Origin: Alphaproteobacteria bacterium
GTDB taxonomy: Bacteria; Pseudomonadota; Alphaproteobacteria; Micavibrionales; Micavibrionaceae
Reading direction: 5' to 3'
Assembly (NCBI GenBank): GCA_030432025.1
Contig: JAUIIA010000015.1
Location: 1 to 52,713, forward strand
DNA length: 52,713 nucleotides
A program made the position numbers and the translations under genes. Below are positions 1-9,031 of this stretch, piece after piece. How positions within the stretch are numbered: position 1 is the stretch's first letter; each line of letters begins with the position of its first letter. Below the pieces are notes generated by a model, which had not been told where the DNA came from, did not search any database, and worked only from the letters and a program-made list of their open reading frames with translations.

Positions 1-850
1 TCTCCAGAACGGCTAGGTTTGCACCACCGTGCGCCGGGCCCCAAAGTGATGTAATACCGGAGGAGATACAGGCGAACGGGTTCGCTTGTGATGAACCGGC
101 TAGTCGTACCGTAGAGGTCGATGCGTTTTGTTCATGATCAGCGTGGAGGATCAAAATCTTGTCCATCGCATTAGAGAGTATCGGGTTGACCTTGTATGGC
201 TCCGGCGGCAGGCCGAACGTCATATAGAGGAAGTTTTCAGAGAAGCTCAGGTCGTTACGCGGATACATGAATGGCTGACCCATTGTGTATTTGTAAGTCA
301 TTGCAGCTAAAGTTGGTATCTTTGCAATTAAGCGGTGAGCGGAGATTTCGCGCTGTTCCGGGTCCCAGATATCGAGTGAGTCGTGATAGAAAGCAGACAG
401 TGCACCAACGACACCACACATAATGGCCATGGGGTGTGCATCCCGACGGAAACCGCGGAAGAAGTAGTTGATCTGCTCATGTACCATCGTGTGGTAGGTG
501 ATGTTGTGATCGAATTCACTCATTTCACCTTCATTAGGCAGATCGCCGTAAAGCAGCAGGTATGCAACTTCGAGGAATGTGCTGTGTTCGGCGAGTTCTT
601 CGATTGTATAGCCGCGATGCATCAGGATGCCTTCTTCACCGTCGATGAAGGTTAGGCGGGACTTACAGCTTCCTGTTGAAGTAAAGCTGGGGTCAAAGGT
701 GAAGTGACCGGTTTCGGAGTAAAGTTTGCGAACATCAATAACCGGAGGGCCCATAGTGCCCTCATGAACAGGGAGCTGCATGCTTTTACCTGTTTCATCA
801 TTGGTGAGCGTAAATGTCTTGTGACTTGTTTCGATTGCTTCTTTGGCCAT
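1..850 (-). CDS. gltA: Citrate synthase, 3' end cut by the window edge
   Basis: Citrate synthase condenses oxaloacetate and acetyl-CoA at the entry to the TCA cycle, in the cytosol. The first 283 residues are present; about a third of the usual length (roughly 430 residues) lies off the left edge, including the GFGHRVYK histidine and the catalytic aspartate. Two active-site histidine motifs of the bacterial hexameric type are visible: [14 protein letters not shown] (His of HEQN near residue 239) and GPAHGGAN (His near residue 274). The ATG at 850 opens MAKEAIETS and is preceded by a GGGGAC stretch that can act as a Shine-Dalgarno sequence. The gene follows gltX on the same strand with a 56-base gap, as in many alphaproteobacteria. 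Identity is secure. Confidence 0.97.
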   Translation of the reverse strand, partial: MAKEAIETSHKTFTLTNDETGKSMQLPVHEGTMGPPVIDVRKLYSETGHFTFDPSFTSTGSCKSRLTFIDGEEGILMHRGYTIEELAEHSTFLEVAYLLLYGDLPNEGEMSEFDHNITYHTMVHEQINYFFRGFRRDAHPMAIMCGVVGALSAFYHDSLDIWDPEQREISAHRLIAKIPTLAAMTYKYTMGQPFMYPRNDLSFSENFLYMTFGLPPEPYKVNPILSNAMDKILILHADHEQNASTSTVRLAGSSQANPFACISSGITSLWGPAHGGANLAVLE

Positions 851-906
851 GAGGTCCCCATCTGAATTTGTAACTACAAGTTATTGTAGATGAGTTTGGC
901 CCGTTA

Positions 907-2298
907 TCAACCCCGATTCACAGCTGCATCTATACGTGTGATGGTTTCAGTTTTACCAAGTATTTCAGCGGCATGGAAAATGGACGGTGAGACTGTTGTG
1001 CCGGTAAGGGCCGCACGCAAGGGCATAGCCACTTTTCCGAGTTTTCCATCCTTGTGTTCCTTGGCGACATCCTTGCAGGCGCCTTGAATATTGTCGTTAC
1101 TGAAATCTTCTACTTCCGTCAGTTTTTCCTTGAGGATGTTCAAAATTTGAACACCGTCCTGATCCAATAATGCTGTCGCTTTTTCGTCGTAAGACAGGGG
1201 TACGCTTTTTGCTAAAAATACTGATTCATCAACAAACTGTAGCAATGTCTTTGCACGTGACTTTAATTCATCTGCACATGCCGTGATGCGTTTTTGCGCT
1301 TCTGCGTCAGGGGTGATGCCGTGACGCTTCTCATAGAAGGGCAACGCGAGCTCAATCAAGCGGTCAGTGTCGGCTTCAGTCATGTAATGGGAGTTCAGGT
1401 TTTCCAGTTTTTCGAAGTCAAAGCGGGCCGCAGATTTACCAACACCTTCCAGACTGAACCATTCAAGCGCTTGTTCAGTTGAAATAATCTCATCATCACC
1501 GTGTCCCCAACCCAAACGCATCAAGTAGTTACGCATAGCTTCGGGTAGGTATCCCATATCTTTGTATTCTTCCACACTGGTTGCACCGTGACGTTTGGAG
1601 AATTTTCCGCCGTCAGGACCGTGAATTAACGGCAAGTGAGCGAATACGGGCACATCCCAGCCCATAGAATCAAAGATAACCTTTTGACGGAAAGCATTGT
1701 TTAGGTGGTCGTCGCCACGAATAACGTGGGTGATCCCCATGTCGTGGTCGTCGACAACGACCGACAGCATATAAGTAGGTGTACCGTCACTGCGGAGGAT
1801 AATAAAGTCATCGAGCTGATCATGCTTGATTGTTACAGGGCCCTGTACGGCATCCTGAATGGTGGTTTCGCCATCTATAGGAGCTTTGATACGTATTACG
1901 GGGGCAACGCCTTCAGGGGCTTCGGACGGATCCTTGTCGCGCCAACGGCGATCATAGCCGTGCCCTTTATCTCGCATTTCCTGTAATTCTTCGGGCGTGC
2001 AGTAACATTTATAGGCGTTACCGGAAGCTACTAGCTCATTCGCTATTTCCGCGTGACGGGCTTGTTGCGCGAATTGGGATGTGATTTCTCCGTCCCAGTC
2101 CAGCTCTAACCATTCCAGACCACGAATAATAGCTTCTACTGCTTCTTCGCTATGGCGTTTACGGTCAGTATCCTCAATGCGGACGACAAATTTGCCGTCA
2201 TTGGCGCGGGCGAACAGCCAGTTGAACAGAGCTGTGCGGGCATTACCGATATGCATAAAGCCGGTAGGGGAAGGTGGAAAGCGTGTAATAATTGTCAT
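907..2298 (-). CDS. gltX: Glutamyl-tRNA synthetase
   Basis: Class I aminoacyl-tRNA synthetase that charges tRNA-Glu with glutamate in the cytosol. The HIGH-type motif is seen as GFMHIGNA at residues 13-20 and the KMSKS-type motif as KFSKR near 232-236, separated by the expected catalytic domain; the C-terminal half is the helical anticodon-binding domain. Length is 463 residues from the ATG at 2298, normal for the family. An in-frame TTG at 2322 would add eight residues, but the ATG start gives MTIITRFPPSPTG, the normal GluRS N-terminus, so it is preferred; neither start has a strong ribosome site. It is divergent from comEC (52-base gap) and upstream of gltA. Many alphaproteobacteria carry two GltX copies, one of which serves the tRNA-Gln transamidation route; the sequence cannot tell which this is. 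Confidence 0.96.
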   Translation of the reverse strand: MTIITRFPPSPTGFMHIGNARTALFNWLFARANDGKFVVRIEDTDRKRHSEEAVEAIIRGLEWLELDWDGEITSQFAQQARHAEIANELVASGNAYKCYCTPEELQEMRDKGHGYDRRWRDKDPSEAPEGVAPVIRIKAPIDGETTIQDAVQGPVTIKHDQLDDFIILRSDGTPTYMLSVVVDDHDMGITHVIRGDDHLNNAFRQKVIFDSMGWDVPVFAHLPLIHGPDGGKFSKRHGATSVEEYKDMGYLPEAMRNYLMRLGWGHGDDEIISTEQALEWFSLEGVGKSAARFDFEKLENLNSHYMTEADTDRLIELALPFYEKRHGITPDAEAQKRITACADELKSRAKTLLQFVDESVFLAKSVPLSYDEKATALLDQDGVQILNILKEKLTEVEDFSNDNIQGACKDVAKEHKDGKLGKVAMPLRAALTGTTVSPSIFHAAEILGKTETITRIDAAVNRG

Positions 2299-2349
2299 GG
2301 CGTTACAGTATCTTGATATCAATGATGAATCTACAACAGTCGTATTAAT

Positions 2350-4482
2350 GTGCTATCAAGAGCTATGCAAGGGGTTCGCGCATCTCAGGGGAAAGCTTTT
2401 AATCAGCCGACTGTCCATATACGGGCGTGGTTTATCAAGTTTATCTCGTTTTTAGGGGTGCAGCTTTCACTCCAAAGACCCGAGGCTTTCTTATGGTCGC
2501 CCGTCTTTATTGCCTTTGGGATATTAGGATATTTCGCTTTGCCGTTTGAGCCGCATATGGCTCTGGCAATAGCTGTTCTGGTTTTACCATCATTGGTGTT
2601 TGCAGTTTTACCAAAAGAGAGCGTGGCCCGTTTATGTGTATCTGCTGTTTTGCTGGTTGCGCTTGGCTTTGCGGCCGGTACGTTCCGAACGGCGAGTGTT
2701 TACACTCCGATTTTAGAGAAGAAAATCAAATTTGCGAATGTGTCGGGATATGTCGATACAGTTGAGCAGTTGTCGGGAGATAACAGCTATCGAGTCGTTA
2801 TAGGCCGTCCGAAAATCGAAAATATGAAGCTTGAGGACACACCGAGAAAAGTACGGATAAGGCTGCGGAATGATAGTGTGCCGCGACCAGGACAGTATAT
2901 CGAGGTTCTGGCGGGGCTAAACCCTCCGTCTTCACCTGTGATTCCGGGAGGGTTTGATTTTCGCCGATATATGTATTTTCAAGGTATTGGTGCTGTCGGG
3001 TTTTCTTACGGCGCGCCAAAAGTTTTGAAAGGTGAGGGTGGTTCCACATTCGGGCAGGTGATGAATCATGCACGTAATGAGATTGTTTCCGCACTCACAG
3101 AAAAAGATGAGCGACACGGAGCCGTAGCGGCAGCGTTGTTGGTAGGGCATCGGCAGGCGATTTACGAAGCCGATAATGAAGCCCTGCGAAGTGCAGGGTT
3201 AGCGCACATGCTGGCGATCTCGGGGCTTCATATCGGGTTGTTTTTCGGTGTTGTGTTCTTTGCTGTTAGGATCGGGATGGCGGGCTTTCCCAATGTAGCT
3301 CTTCGGTATCCGATTAAGAATTATGCAGCCGTGGCGGCGATTACTGCGGCTGCGATTTACATGATGTTTGCAGGAGCGACGATACCGACACAGCGGGCGA
3401 TGATGATGATGTCGCTTGTTTTTCTCGCTATCCTCATTAACCGTACGGCGTTTTCCATGCGTTTGGTTGCCTTTGCAGCAGTGCTGGTGCTTTTAACCGC
3501 GCCTGAAAGTTTACTCTCGCCGAGTTTTCAGATGTCTTTTGCTGCCGTGGCGGCATTGGTCGGGTTTTATCAGGCAATTAAACCATTTTGGAGTCGGTGG
3601 CATGCACAAGCCCCCTGGCACCGTAAGCTGTGTTTGTATGTTTTGGGAATCATGATGACATCGTTCATTGCATCTTTAGCGACGGCACCGTTTGCGCTAT
3701 ACCACTTTCACCGTTTTGCTCTGCTCGGGGTTGTTGCGAATCTTTTGGCTATGCCTGTTCTGGCGTTTGTTGTTATGCCGATGGCGGTGATTTATTTTAT
3801 AGCTCTTCCGCTTGATCTGGGCGCATTGGTTTTGCCGATTATGCTGGCCGGGATCGGGTTCATTATTGATACCGCACATATGGTTTCCTCTCTGGATTTT
3901 GCGACCATACATTTTCGGTCATGGCCGGGTGAGTATCTGGCGTTATATGCGTTGGCATTTGTGGTTTTGATGATTGGTGTAGGAAAGATACGCTACGTAG
4001 CTGCGCCGCTGTTCGCGGTGTTTGTTGTACTGGTTTCTGCTGTGCCACGCCCGGATATTTTGATTTCCGACGATTCTGAGCTGCTCGCGATAAAGGCGGA
4101 GGGTGGGGGGTATGTTTTTTCAACTTTGCGCAAAGGGCGTTTTGTGAGGGAGCAATGGACTGAAGCTCTTGCTTTAAAAGATGAACAGATTATCAAGTGG
4201 GATGAGGTAGAGGAGCTGTCATGTGATGAGCATGCGTGTCGTGTTGATGTCGAGGGGCAAAAAATCAGTGTAGTATATAGTCCCGAAGTTTTTTGGGCGG
4301 AGTGCGGTTGGGCCGATTTATTGATTAGCGATAGGCCCTTGCCATATTGTGCATCTGGACAGGTTATAGATAGGTTCGATACCTATGCGCGTGGTGCGGC
4401 AGCGGTATATGTTGAAGGGGGCGATCTCAAGATAACCTATGCGGTTGACAAGCAAGTACGACGACCTTGGTTACCCGAATAA
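2350..4482 (+). CDS. comEC: ComEC/Rec2-family DNA-uptake channel protein
   Basis: Polytopic inner-membrane protein of the ComEC/Rec2 family, thought to conduct single-stranded DNA into the cytoplasm during transformation. The 710-residue product has N-terminal membrane helices and a soluble loop (about residues 20-200), then the competence domain with the family core ALLVGHRQAI and SGLAHMLAISGLHIG near residues 263-300 and a run of about eight further helices to residue 560. The last 150 residues are soluble, with none of the histidine clusters of a metallo-beta-lactamase domain; loss of that nuclease-like domain is common in alphaproteobacterial homologues. The GTG at 2350 or the ATG at 2365 could start it. 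It converges on lexA with a 9-base gap, a classic alphaproteobacterial neighbourhood. Confidence 0.93.
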   Translation: MLSRAMQGVRASQGKAFNQPTVHIRAWFIKFISFLGVQLSLQRPEAFLWSPVFIAFGILGYFALPFEPHMALAIAVLVLPSLVFAVLPKESVARLCVSAVLLVALGFAAGTFRTASVYTPILEKKIKFANVSGYVDTVEQLSGDNSYRVVIGRPKIENMKLEDTPRKVRIRLRNDSVPRPGQYIEVLAGLNPPSSPVIPGGFDFRRYMYFQGIGAVGFSYGAPKVLKGEGGSTFGQVMNHARNEIVSALTEKDERHGAVAAALLVGHRQAIYEADNEALRSAGLAHMLAISGLHIGLFFGVVFFAVRIGMAGFPNVALRYPIKNYAAVAAITAAAIYMMFAGATIPTQRAMMMMSLVFLAILINRTAFSMRLVAFAAVLVLLTAPESLLSPSFQMSFAAVAALVGFYQAIKPFWSRWHAQAPWHRKLCLYVLGIMMTSFIASLATAPFALYHFHRFALLGVVANLLAMPVLAFVVMPMAVIYFIALPLDLGALVLPIMLAGIGFIIDTAHMVSSLDFATIHFRSWPGEYLALYALAFVVLMIGVGKIRYVAAPLFAVFVVLVSAVPRPDILISDDSELLAIKAEGGGYVFSTLRKGRFVREQWTEALALKDEQIIKWDEVEELSCDEHACRVDVEGQKISVVYSPEVFWAECGWADLLISDRPLPYCASGQVIDRFDTYARGAAAVYVEGGDLKITYAVDKQVRRPWLPE

Positions 4483-4491
4483 GAATGTTTT

Positions 4492-5160
4492 CTAGTGGTA
4501 TGTGCGCATGAGGCTAACGAGGCGCCCTTGAATCTTTACCCGCTCCGGTTCAAGGATGCGGGGCTCGTATTCGTCATTTTCCGGCTCGAGAACAATTTTG
4601 TTACCGGCACGGCGCAATCGTTTTAGCGTCGCTTCCTCATCATCGACCAAAGCCACGATGATCGTACCGTTTTCTGCCGTATCGCAGCGTTTGATAACAA
4701 CAACATCGGAATCGTGAATACCCGCATTGATCATGGAATCACCTTCGATGGTCAGTGCGTATAGCTCGCCCGAGCCGGCAAAGCCGGGTGGGATTTGTAT
4801 GAATGAGCCTTCATCGCGAATGGCTTCTATTGGTGTTCCTGCTGCGATTTTCCCGTATAAAGGCACCTGATCGAAATCAGGCAGGCTGTCATTCGCGTAG
4901 GCGGCGGTGACCGCATTCGCGAGGCTCTCGGAATCCTTCTTAATGCCTTCGGGGAGTTTTTTGATTTGCAGCGCGCGTGCGCGATGGGGCAGGCGTTCGA
5001 TATAACCGCGCTCCTCCAAACCACTGATCAGGCGATGAATACCTGATTTTGATTTCAATCCAAGAGCGTCTTTCATCTCTTCAAATGACGGCGGGACATC
5101 ATCCTCAGCCATATGTTGGTGGATAAAAAGCAGTAAATCACGCTGTTTTTTCGTTAGCAT
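4492..5160 (-). CDS. lexA: LexA SOS repressor
   Basis: Transcriptional repressor of the SOS regulon, inactivated by RecA-stimulated self-cleavage. It has an N-terminal winged helix (MLTKKQRDLLLFI, then the recognition-helix region around SKSGIHRLISGLEERGYI) and a C-terminal S24 protease domain. The cleavage site is the Ala-Gly of KIAAGTP (residues 107-108), the nucleophile Ser is in EGDSMIN (142) and the general-base Lys in EATLKRL (180). Length is 222 residues. The ATG at 5160 is preceded by AGAGGA about 6 bases upstream; an in-frame extension to 5211 has no such site. A consensus alphaproteobacterial SOS box lies 67 bases upstream at 5227-5241, so the gene is probably autoregulated. It sits downstream of trpC; moaC and moeA, often found between them, are missing. 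Confidence 0.97.
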   Translation of the reverse strand: MLTKKQRDLLLFIHQHMAEDDVPPSFEEMKDALGLKSKSGIHRLISGLEERGYIERLPHRARALQIKKLPEGIKKDSESLANAVTAAYANDSLPDFDQVPLYGKIAAGTPIEAIRDEGSFIQIPPGFAGSGELYALTIEGDSMINAGIHDSDVVVIKRCDTAENGTIIVALVDDEEATLKRLRRAGNKIVLEPENDEYEPRILEPERVKIQGRLVSLMRTYH

Positions 5161-5226
5161 GGCGTGTCCTCTTGTTCGCGGTTTTGTCTTTTTATATGAC
5201 ATAAAAAGCACGAATAAACACTTTTT

Positions 5227-5241
5227 GTTCTACTTTAGTTC
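5227..5241. promoter_or_regulatory. SOS box (LexA operator), GTTC-N7-GTTC
   Basis: GTTCTACTTTAGTTC is an exact match to the direct-repeat LexA operator of alphaproteobacteria (GTTC, seven bases, GTTC). It lies between trpC and lexA, 67 bases before the lexA ATG, where an autoregulatory operator is expected. Both halves are perfect; the position relative to lexA makes chance unlikely. Confidence 0.9.
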
Positions 5242-5255
5242 ACTTTATGTGTCAA

Positions 5256-6041
5256 TTAATTTCCCAATAATTTTTGAACACCGCTTCCGATATCGGTTTG
5301 GCGCATGAGGCTTTCGCCAACCAAAAAGCCGTCGTAACCGGATTGATGGAGCGAAGCGATGGTTTGGGATTCGCTGATGCCGCTTTCGGCGATTTTCACG
5401 GTTGTATCGGGAATAGCAGAGAGAAGATCGAAAGAGGTTTGTACATCCACATCCAGTGTTTTGAGATTACGGTTATTTACACCAATCATTTTTGGATTTA
5501 ACCCGATAGCGGCTTCCAGTTCTTCTTCGTTGTGAACTTCAACAAGAACATCCATGCCCAGTTCCGTGCTCAGTGCATATAGTTCTGATGCGAGGCTGTT
5601 ATCCAAAGCTGCGATAATGATCAGTATGCAATCAGCACCCAGTGCTCGGCTTTCATAAATCTGGTAAGGATCGACCATGAAATCTTTACGCAACATCGGA
5701 AGAGATACAGTCTCCCTGACTGTTGTGAAGTATTTGTCGGAGCCTTGAAAGTAGGGTTCGTCAGTCAAAACCGATAAACATGCGGCGCCGTTTTCTTCGT
5801 ATATTGATGCAATTTCAGCGGGGTTAAAGTCTTCGCGGATTATACCCTTGCTGGGGGATGCTTTTTTAACTTCCGTAATTAGGGCAATGCCATTGGCGCT
5901 GACTGTCTTTATGTTTTGAATGAAGCCTCTGGGTTGTGGCTGCGCCGCTATCTGATCCTGCAATTGATCTAGTGTTGTTTTGGCTTTTTGGGCGGCTACG
6001 TGCTCACGTTTATCGTCGCAAATCTTGTCCAGTACGCTCAT
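5256..6041 (-). CDS. trpC: Indole-3-glycerol-phosphate synthase
   Basis: Closes the indole ring by converting carboxyphenylaminodeoxyribulose phosphate to indole-3-glycerol phosphate in tryptophan synthesis. The single-domain TIM-barrel protein of 261 residues shows the family motifs ITEVKKASPSKGIIREDF (residues about 54-71, with the catalytic lysine), LRKDFMVDPYQI, GVNNRNLKTL and the phosphate-binding end SGISES...GFLVGESLMR. It is not fused to trpF, as is usual in this class. The ATG at 6041 overlaps the trpD stop by four bases (ATGA), so the two are translationally coupled. It is the last of the trpG-trpD-trpC run, and lexA follows on the same strand after 95 bases. Confidence 0.97.
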   Translation of the reverse strand: MSVLDKICDDKREHVAAQKAKTTLDQLQDQIAAQPQPRGFIQNIKTVSANGIALITEVKKASPSKGIIREDFNPAEIASIYEENGAACLSVLTDEPYFQGSDKYFTTVRETVSLPMLRKDFMVDPYQIYESRALGADCILIIIAALDNSLASELYALSTELGMDVLVEVHNEEELEAAIGLNPKMIGVNNRNLKTLDVDVQTSFDLLSAIPDTTVKIAESGISESQTIASLHQSGYDGFLVGESLMRQTDIGSGVQKLLGN

Positions 6042-7042
6042 TCTGCACCTCGGGAGAATGCGACATAGTCTTTCAGTGTTTGCAGAGCAAGCCCGTCATC
6101 CAGCGCGGATTTTGCCATTTTTGTTGCGTCAGTAAGGTTTTCTTTTCTGCCTTGAATGACCAATACTGCGGCTGTGTTGGCGACTACGATATCGCGGTAA
6201 GCACATTTTTGCCCTTCCAGTATGGCACGCAAGGCCAACGCATTTTCGTCCGCATCTCCGCCTTTGAGCTTCTCAAGGTCATGGGTGGGGAGGCCAAAAT
6301 GTTCTGGCGTTATTGTTTTGCTTTCAATGTTGCCTTCATCGTCGAGGATTGCGGCTGTGGTCGGCCCGGTAATGGTGATTTCATCCATACCGTCTGAACC
6401 GTGAACGACCCATGCGCGTTTAGTGCCGAGGTTGCGCAGGGTTTCGGCCATGGGCATGACCCATTCTTTGCTGAACACGCCGATTAATTGGTGTCGGGTT
6501 CCGGCCGGGTTGGCCAAAGGGCCGAGAAGATTGAAGATTGTGCGGCGGCCAAGCTTTTTGCGTACGGGAACGACATGTTTCATGGCTTGGTGGTGATTGG
6601 GGGCCATCAAAAACGCGAAATGCAATGTTTCCAGCGCCTCCTCGAGTCTTTCCTTAGGCAGTGTGAGGTTTACACCCAGTACTTCCAGAACATCGGCGGC
6701 ACCTGATTTGGAGCTGGCTGCGCGGTTGCCGTGTTTGGCAACGGGCACGCCGCATGATGCGGCTACCAAAGCAACAGCGGTGGATATGTTGTAGGTTCCA
6801 CTTTTATCGCCGCCTGTGCCGCAACAATCGACCGCACCGTAAGGGGCCTTGATGCTGGTGGCTTTTTCACGCATGACGCGGGCAGCGCCTGTGATTTCTT
6901 CGACGGTTTCACCACGGTCACTCATGTTAACGAGAAAAGAGGCCAGAGTGTCTTCATCGACATGTCCGTCCATAATGGCGGTCATGGCCTCAACCATATC
7001 CTCTTCGCTCAAAGCTGTTTTGCCGTCAGGAAAGCTAATCAT
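6038..7042 (-). CDS. trpD: Anthranilate phosphoribosyltransferase
   Basis: Transfers phosphoribosyl from PRPP to anthranilate, the second step from chorismate to tryptophan. The 334-residue protein has the small helical N-terminal domain and the glycine-rich PRPP site CCGTGGDKSGTYNIS near residue 72, followed by KHGNRAASSKSGAADVLEVLG and the phosphate-contacting HGSDGMDEIT. Length is typical. Its ATG lies three bases after the trpG stop and its TGA overlaps the trpC start, so trpG-trpD-trpC form one tight operon. Nothing unusual in the catalytic motifs. Confidence 0.97.
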   Translation of the reverse strand: MISFPDGKTALSEEDMVEAMTAIMDGHVDEDTLASFLVNMSDRGETVEEITGAARVMREKATSIKAPYGAVDCCGTGGDKSGTYNISTAVALVAASCGVPVAKHGNRAASSKSGAADVLEVLGVNLTLPKERLEEALETLHFAFLMAPNHHQAMKHVVPVRKKLGRRTIFNLLGPLANPAGTRHQLIGVFSKEWVMPMAETLRNLGTKRAWVVHGSDGMDEITITGPTTAAILDDEGNIESKTITPEHFGLPTHDLEKLKGGDADENALALRAILEGQKCAYRDIVVANTAAVLVIQGRKENLTDATKMAKSALDDGLALQTLKDYVAFSRGAE

Positions 7043-7045
7043 GAT

Positions 7046-7612
7046 TTATAATAGGTCCAGAAAGTTTTGCAGCATGCCGTGCCCTTGCTGGGTTGCGATG
7101 CTCTCGGGGTGAAATTGCACGCCGTGTATGGGCGCTGTTTTGTGCTGTAGTCCCATAATCACACCGTCCTCTGTTTCGGCAGTGATTTCAAGGTCAGCGG
7201 GTAAGTTTTCTCGCTCAACGATGAGGGAGTGGTAGCGTGTAATTTCCAAAGGCGAGGGTAGGCCTTTGAATACGCTTTTGTCCGTATGTGTGATTTCGGA
7301 GGTTTTGCCATGGAATGGTTTGGATTTAACCACTTTGCCGCCAAAAACCTGTCCTATTGTCTGGTGGCCGAGGCATACACCGAATAGCGGCATGTTCTCG
7401 TTAGCTGCCTGTTCGACCAGTTCAAGGCAGATGCCTGCATGGTCGGGGTCGCTTGGGCCAGGCGAAATCAGCAGGCCTTTTGGCTTTTTATCAAACACTT
7501 CATCAACCGTGATTTTGTCGTTTCTATACACGGTTGTTTCAGCACCCAAATCGCCCAAAAACTGGACGAGGTTGTACGTGAAGCTGTCGTAATTATCGAT
7601 CAGAATAATCAT
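7046..7612 (-). CDS. trpG: Anthranilate synthase glutamine amidotransferase subunit
   Basis: Class I glutamine amidotransferase that supplies ammonia to TrpE for anthranilate formation. All of the triad context is visible in 188 residues: [11 protein letters not shown] at the N-terminus, the nucleophile Cys in [12 protein letters not shown], and the His/Glu pair in [10 protein letters not shown]. The same fold serves as PabA in folate synthesis, so it may be shared between the two pathways; placement before trpD favours TrpG. It starts at 7612 and diverges from the deacetylase gene across about 110 bases that must contain promoters for both. Its partner trpE is on the same strand, but 1.4 kb upstream, beyond the intervening deacetylase gene. 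Confidence 0.96.
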   Translation of the reverse strand: MIILIDNYDSFTYNLVQFLGDLGAETTVYRNDKITVDEVFDKKPKGLLISPGPSDPDHAGICLELVEQAANENMPLFGVCLGHQTIGQVFGGKVVKSKPFHGKTSEITHTDKSVFKGLPSPLEITRYHSLIVERENLPADLEITAETEDGVIMGLQHKTAPIHGVQFHPESIATQQGHGMLQNFLDLL

Positions 7613-7722
7613 GGTGTGTGTTTATGGCGCATAATTATGCTGCAAAGCAAGAAATATCGCGATGATTTGTATATGGATAAACTGGGTATAAATGTGATGA
7701 ACGGGTGTGGATTATTGTCGTA

Positions 7723-9021
7723 ATGCATGAAAAAGCGTATCATCCGCGTATGAAGTATTCTTTCAACACCCCCGACACCGTTCTGTTTGTCTTTTCCGTT
7801 TTGGCACTCTTTGTGCTGGTTCAGGCGATGCCGTTCCTTGGTGGCGAAGATGCCATACCTGAAAATGTCGCAGAGATAAAGGATAGCGGTGAGAGTTATA
7901 TCGCACCGATAGTTTTCAATGAGAACAATACTGTAAAAGATTTTTCTAAAGAAGAACTTCAAGAGATACGCACTTCATATGTGCTGGGGAGGGAGGCATA
8001 CGGGCCTGCATGGGAGGAACCTGCGCCTGTTGAGGTGGAGGCTAAAAAAGTACCGACCAAAACAGCTTCGGTGCCTAAGCTGACTGCGCCTAAATACTCA
8101 CCGATTATTCCTGACGGTACGCCGAAGATCGCGATTATTATTGATGATATGGGCGTAAGCCACGGTAACAGCCTGCGTACGATTGATCTTGATGCGCCGT
8201 TGACGCTCGCGTTTTTGCCGTATGCAGACGGTTTACCGAATATGACCGAAAAGGCCAGCGATGCGGGGCATGAATTGATGATTCACATGCCGATGCAGGC
8301 GATGACCAATCCGGTAAGTCTTGGTCCTATTGCGATTAAGGCAGGTATGAGTGCGGCGGACGTGGATAGTAATATGCATGCCGCTTTTGAAACCTTCGAG
8401 GGCTATGAAGGTGTAAACAACCATATGGGCAGTAAAGCCACACAAGACCCGGTGTTGATGCGCGAAGTCATGAAAAACCTGAAGGAGCGGGATCTGTTTT
8501 TTGTCGATTCCCGTACGATTTCAACGTCTGTTGCTGCTGAGACAGCGCGTGAATACGGTTTGCCCGTGGCTATACGCGATGTTTTTCTTGATCATGAGGA
8601 AACACCACAGTTCGTTGCAGGTGCGCTTAGGAAGTTGGAAAAGGTCGCGGTCAGGAAAGGCCATGCTATTGCTATCGGTCATCCGAAGGGCGTGACAATC
8701 GATGCGTTAGAGAGATGGATACCGGATGCACAAAAACGTGGTTTCCAGATCGTACATGTTAGTGAGTTGTTGGAACGTCCCGAAGGGCAAGCAAAGCCGC
8801 CTGTAGTGGCAAGTGTGAAGTGGAGCGACCCGAAGTTGGATAAGGTTGCGGAGAAGGTGGCAAAAACCGAGCCTGCCGCCGCTGCGGATACCGATACCAA
8901 TGCTGGTGAGGTCGAAGTCGAAATAAAGACACCTTCACAAGGCTTTTTGACGACACCTGTTGAAGATTCCAACGAGGCAAAGGCCCGTGAAGAAATCTTG
9001 AAGCGCCTGTTAGGGCAATAA
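7723..9021 (+). CDS. Divergent polysaccharide deacetylase family protein
   Basis: Predicted exported or membrane-anchored protein of the divergent polysaccharide deacetylase family (YibQ/DUF610), a NodB-like barrel of unproven activity on envelope glycans. A signal-anchor helix (VLFVFSVLALFVLVQAMP) is followed by a proline/alanine/lysine-rich linker and then the conserved domain from about residue 125 to 350: KIAIIIDDMG, HELMIHMPMQ, GVNNHMGSKAT, LFFVDSRT and GHAIAIGHPK. The C-terminus is low-complexity (Ala, Glu, Lys). Starts at GTG 7705, ATG 7723 or ATG 7750 all keep the anchor; none has a strong ribosome site. In many alphaproteobacteria this gene neighbours a carboxyl-terminal protease and a NUDIX gene; here it sits inverted inside the trp gene run. 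Confidence 0.85.
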   Translation: MHEKAYHPRMKYSFNTPDTVLFVFSVLALFVLVQAMPFLGGEDAIPENVAEIKDSGESYIAPIVFNENNTVKDFSKEELQEIRTSYVLGREAYGPAWEEPAPVEVEAKKVPTKTASVPKLTAPKYSPIIPDGTPKIAIIIDDMGVSHGNSLRTIDLDAPLTLAFLPYADGLPNMTEKASDAGHELMIHMPMQAMTNPVSLGPIAIKAGMSAADVDSNMHAAFETFEGYEGVNNHMGSKATQDPVLMREVMKNLKERDLFFVDSRTISTSVAAETAREYGLPVAIRDVFLDHEETPQFVAGALRKLEKVAVRKGHAIAIGHPKGVTIDALERWIPDAQKRGFQIVHVSELLERPEGQAKPPVVASVKWSDPKLDKVAEKVAKTEPAAAADTDTNAGEVEVEIKTPSQGFLTTPVEDSNEAKAREEILKRLLGQ

Positions 9022-9031
9022 ATTTAAAAAA

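Noticed and set aside
874-889. CTACAA/TTGTAG hairpin between gltX and gltA
   Set aside because: Short A/T-rich stem without a T tail on the coding strand; probably not functional.
7629-7640. 12-base perfect palindrome GCATAATTATGC between trpG and the deacetylase gene
   Set aside because: A palindrome this short is expected by chance several times in a window of this size; no second copy or matching regulator is seen.
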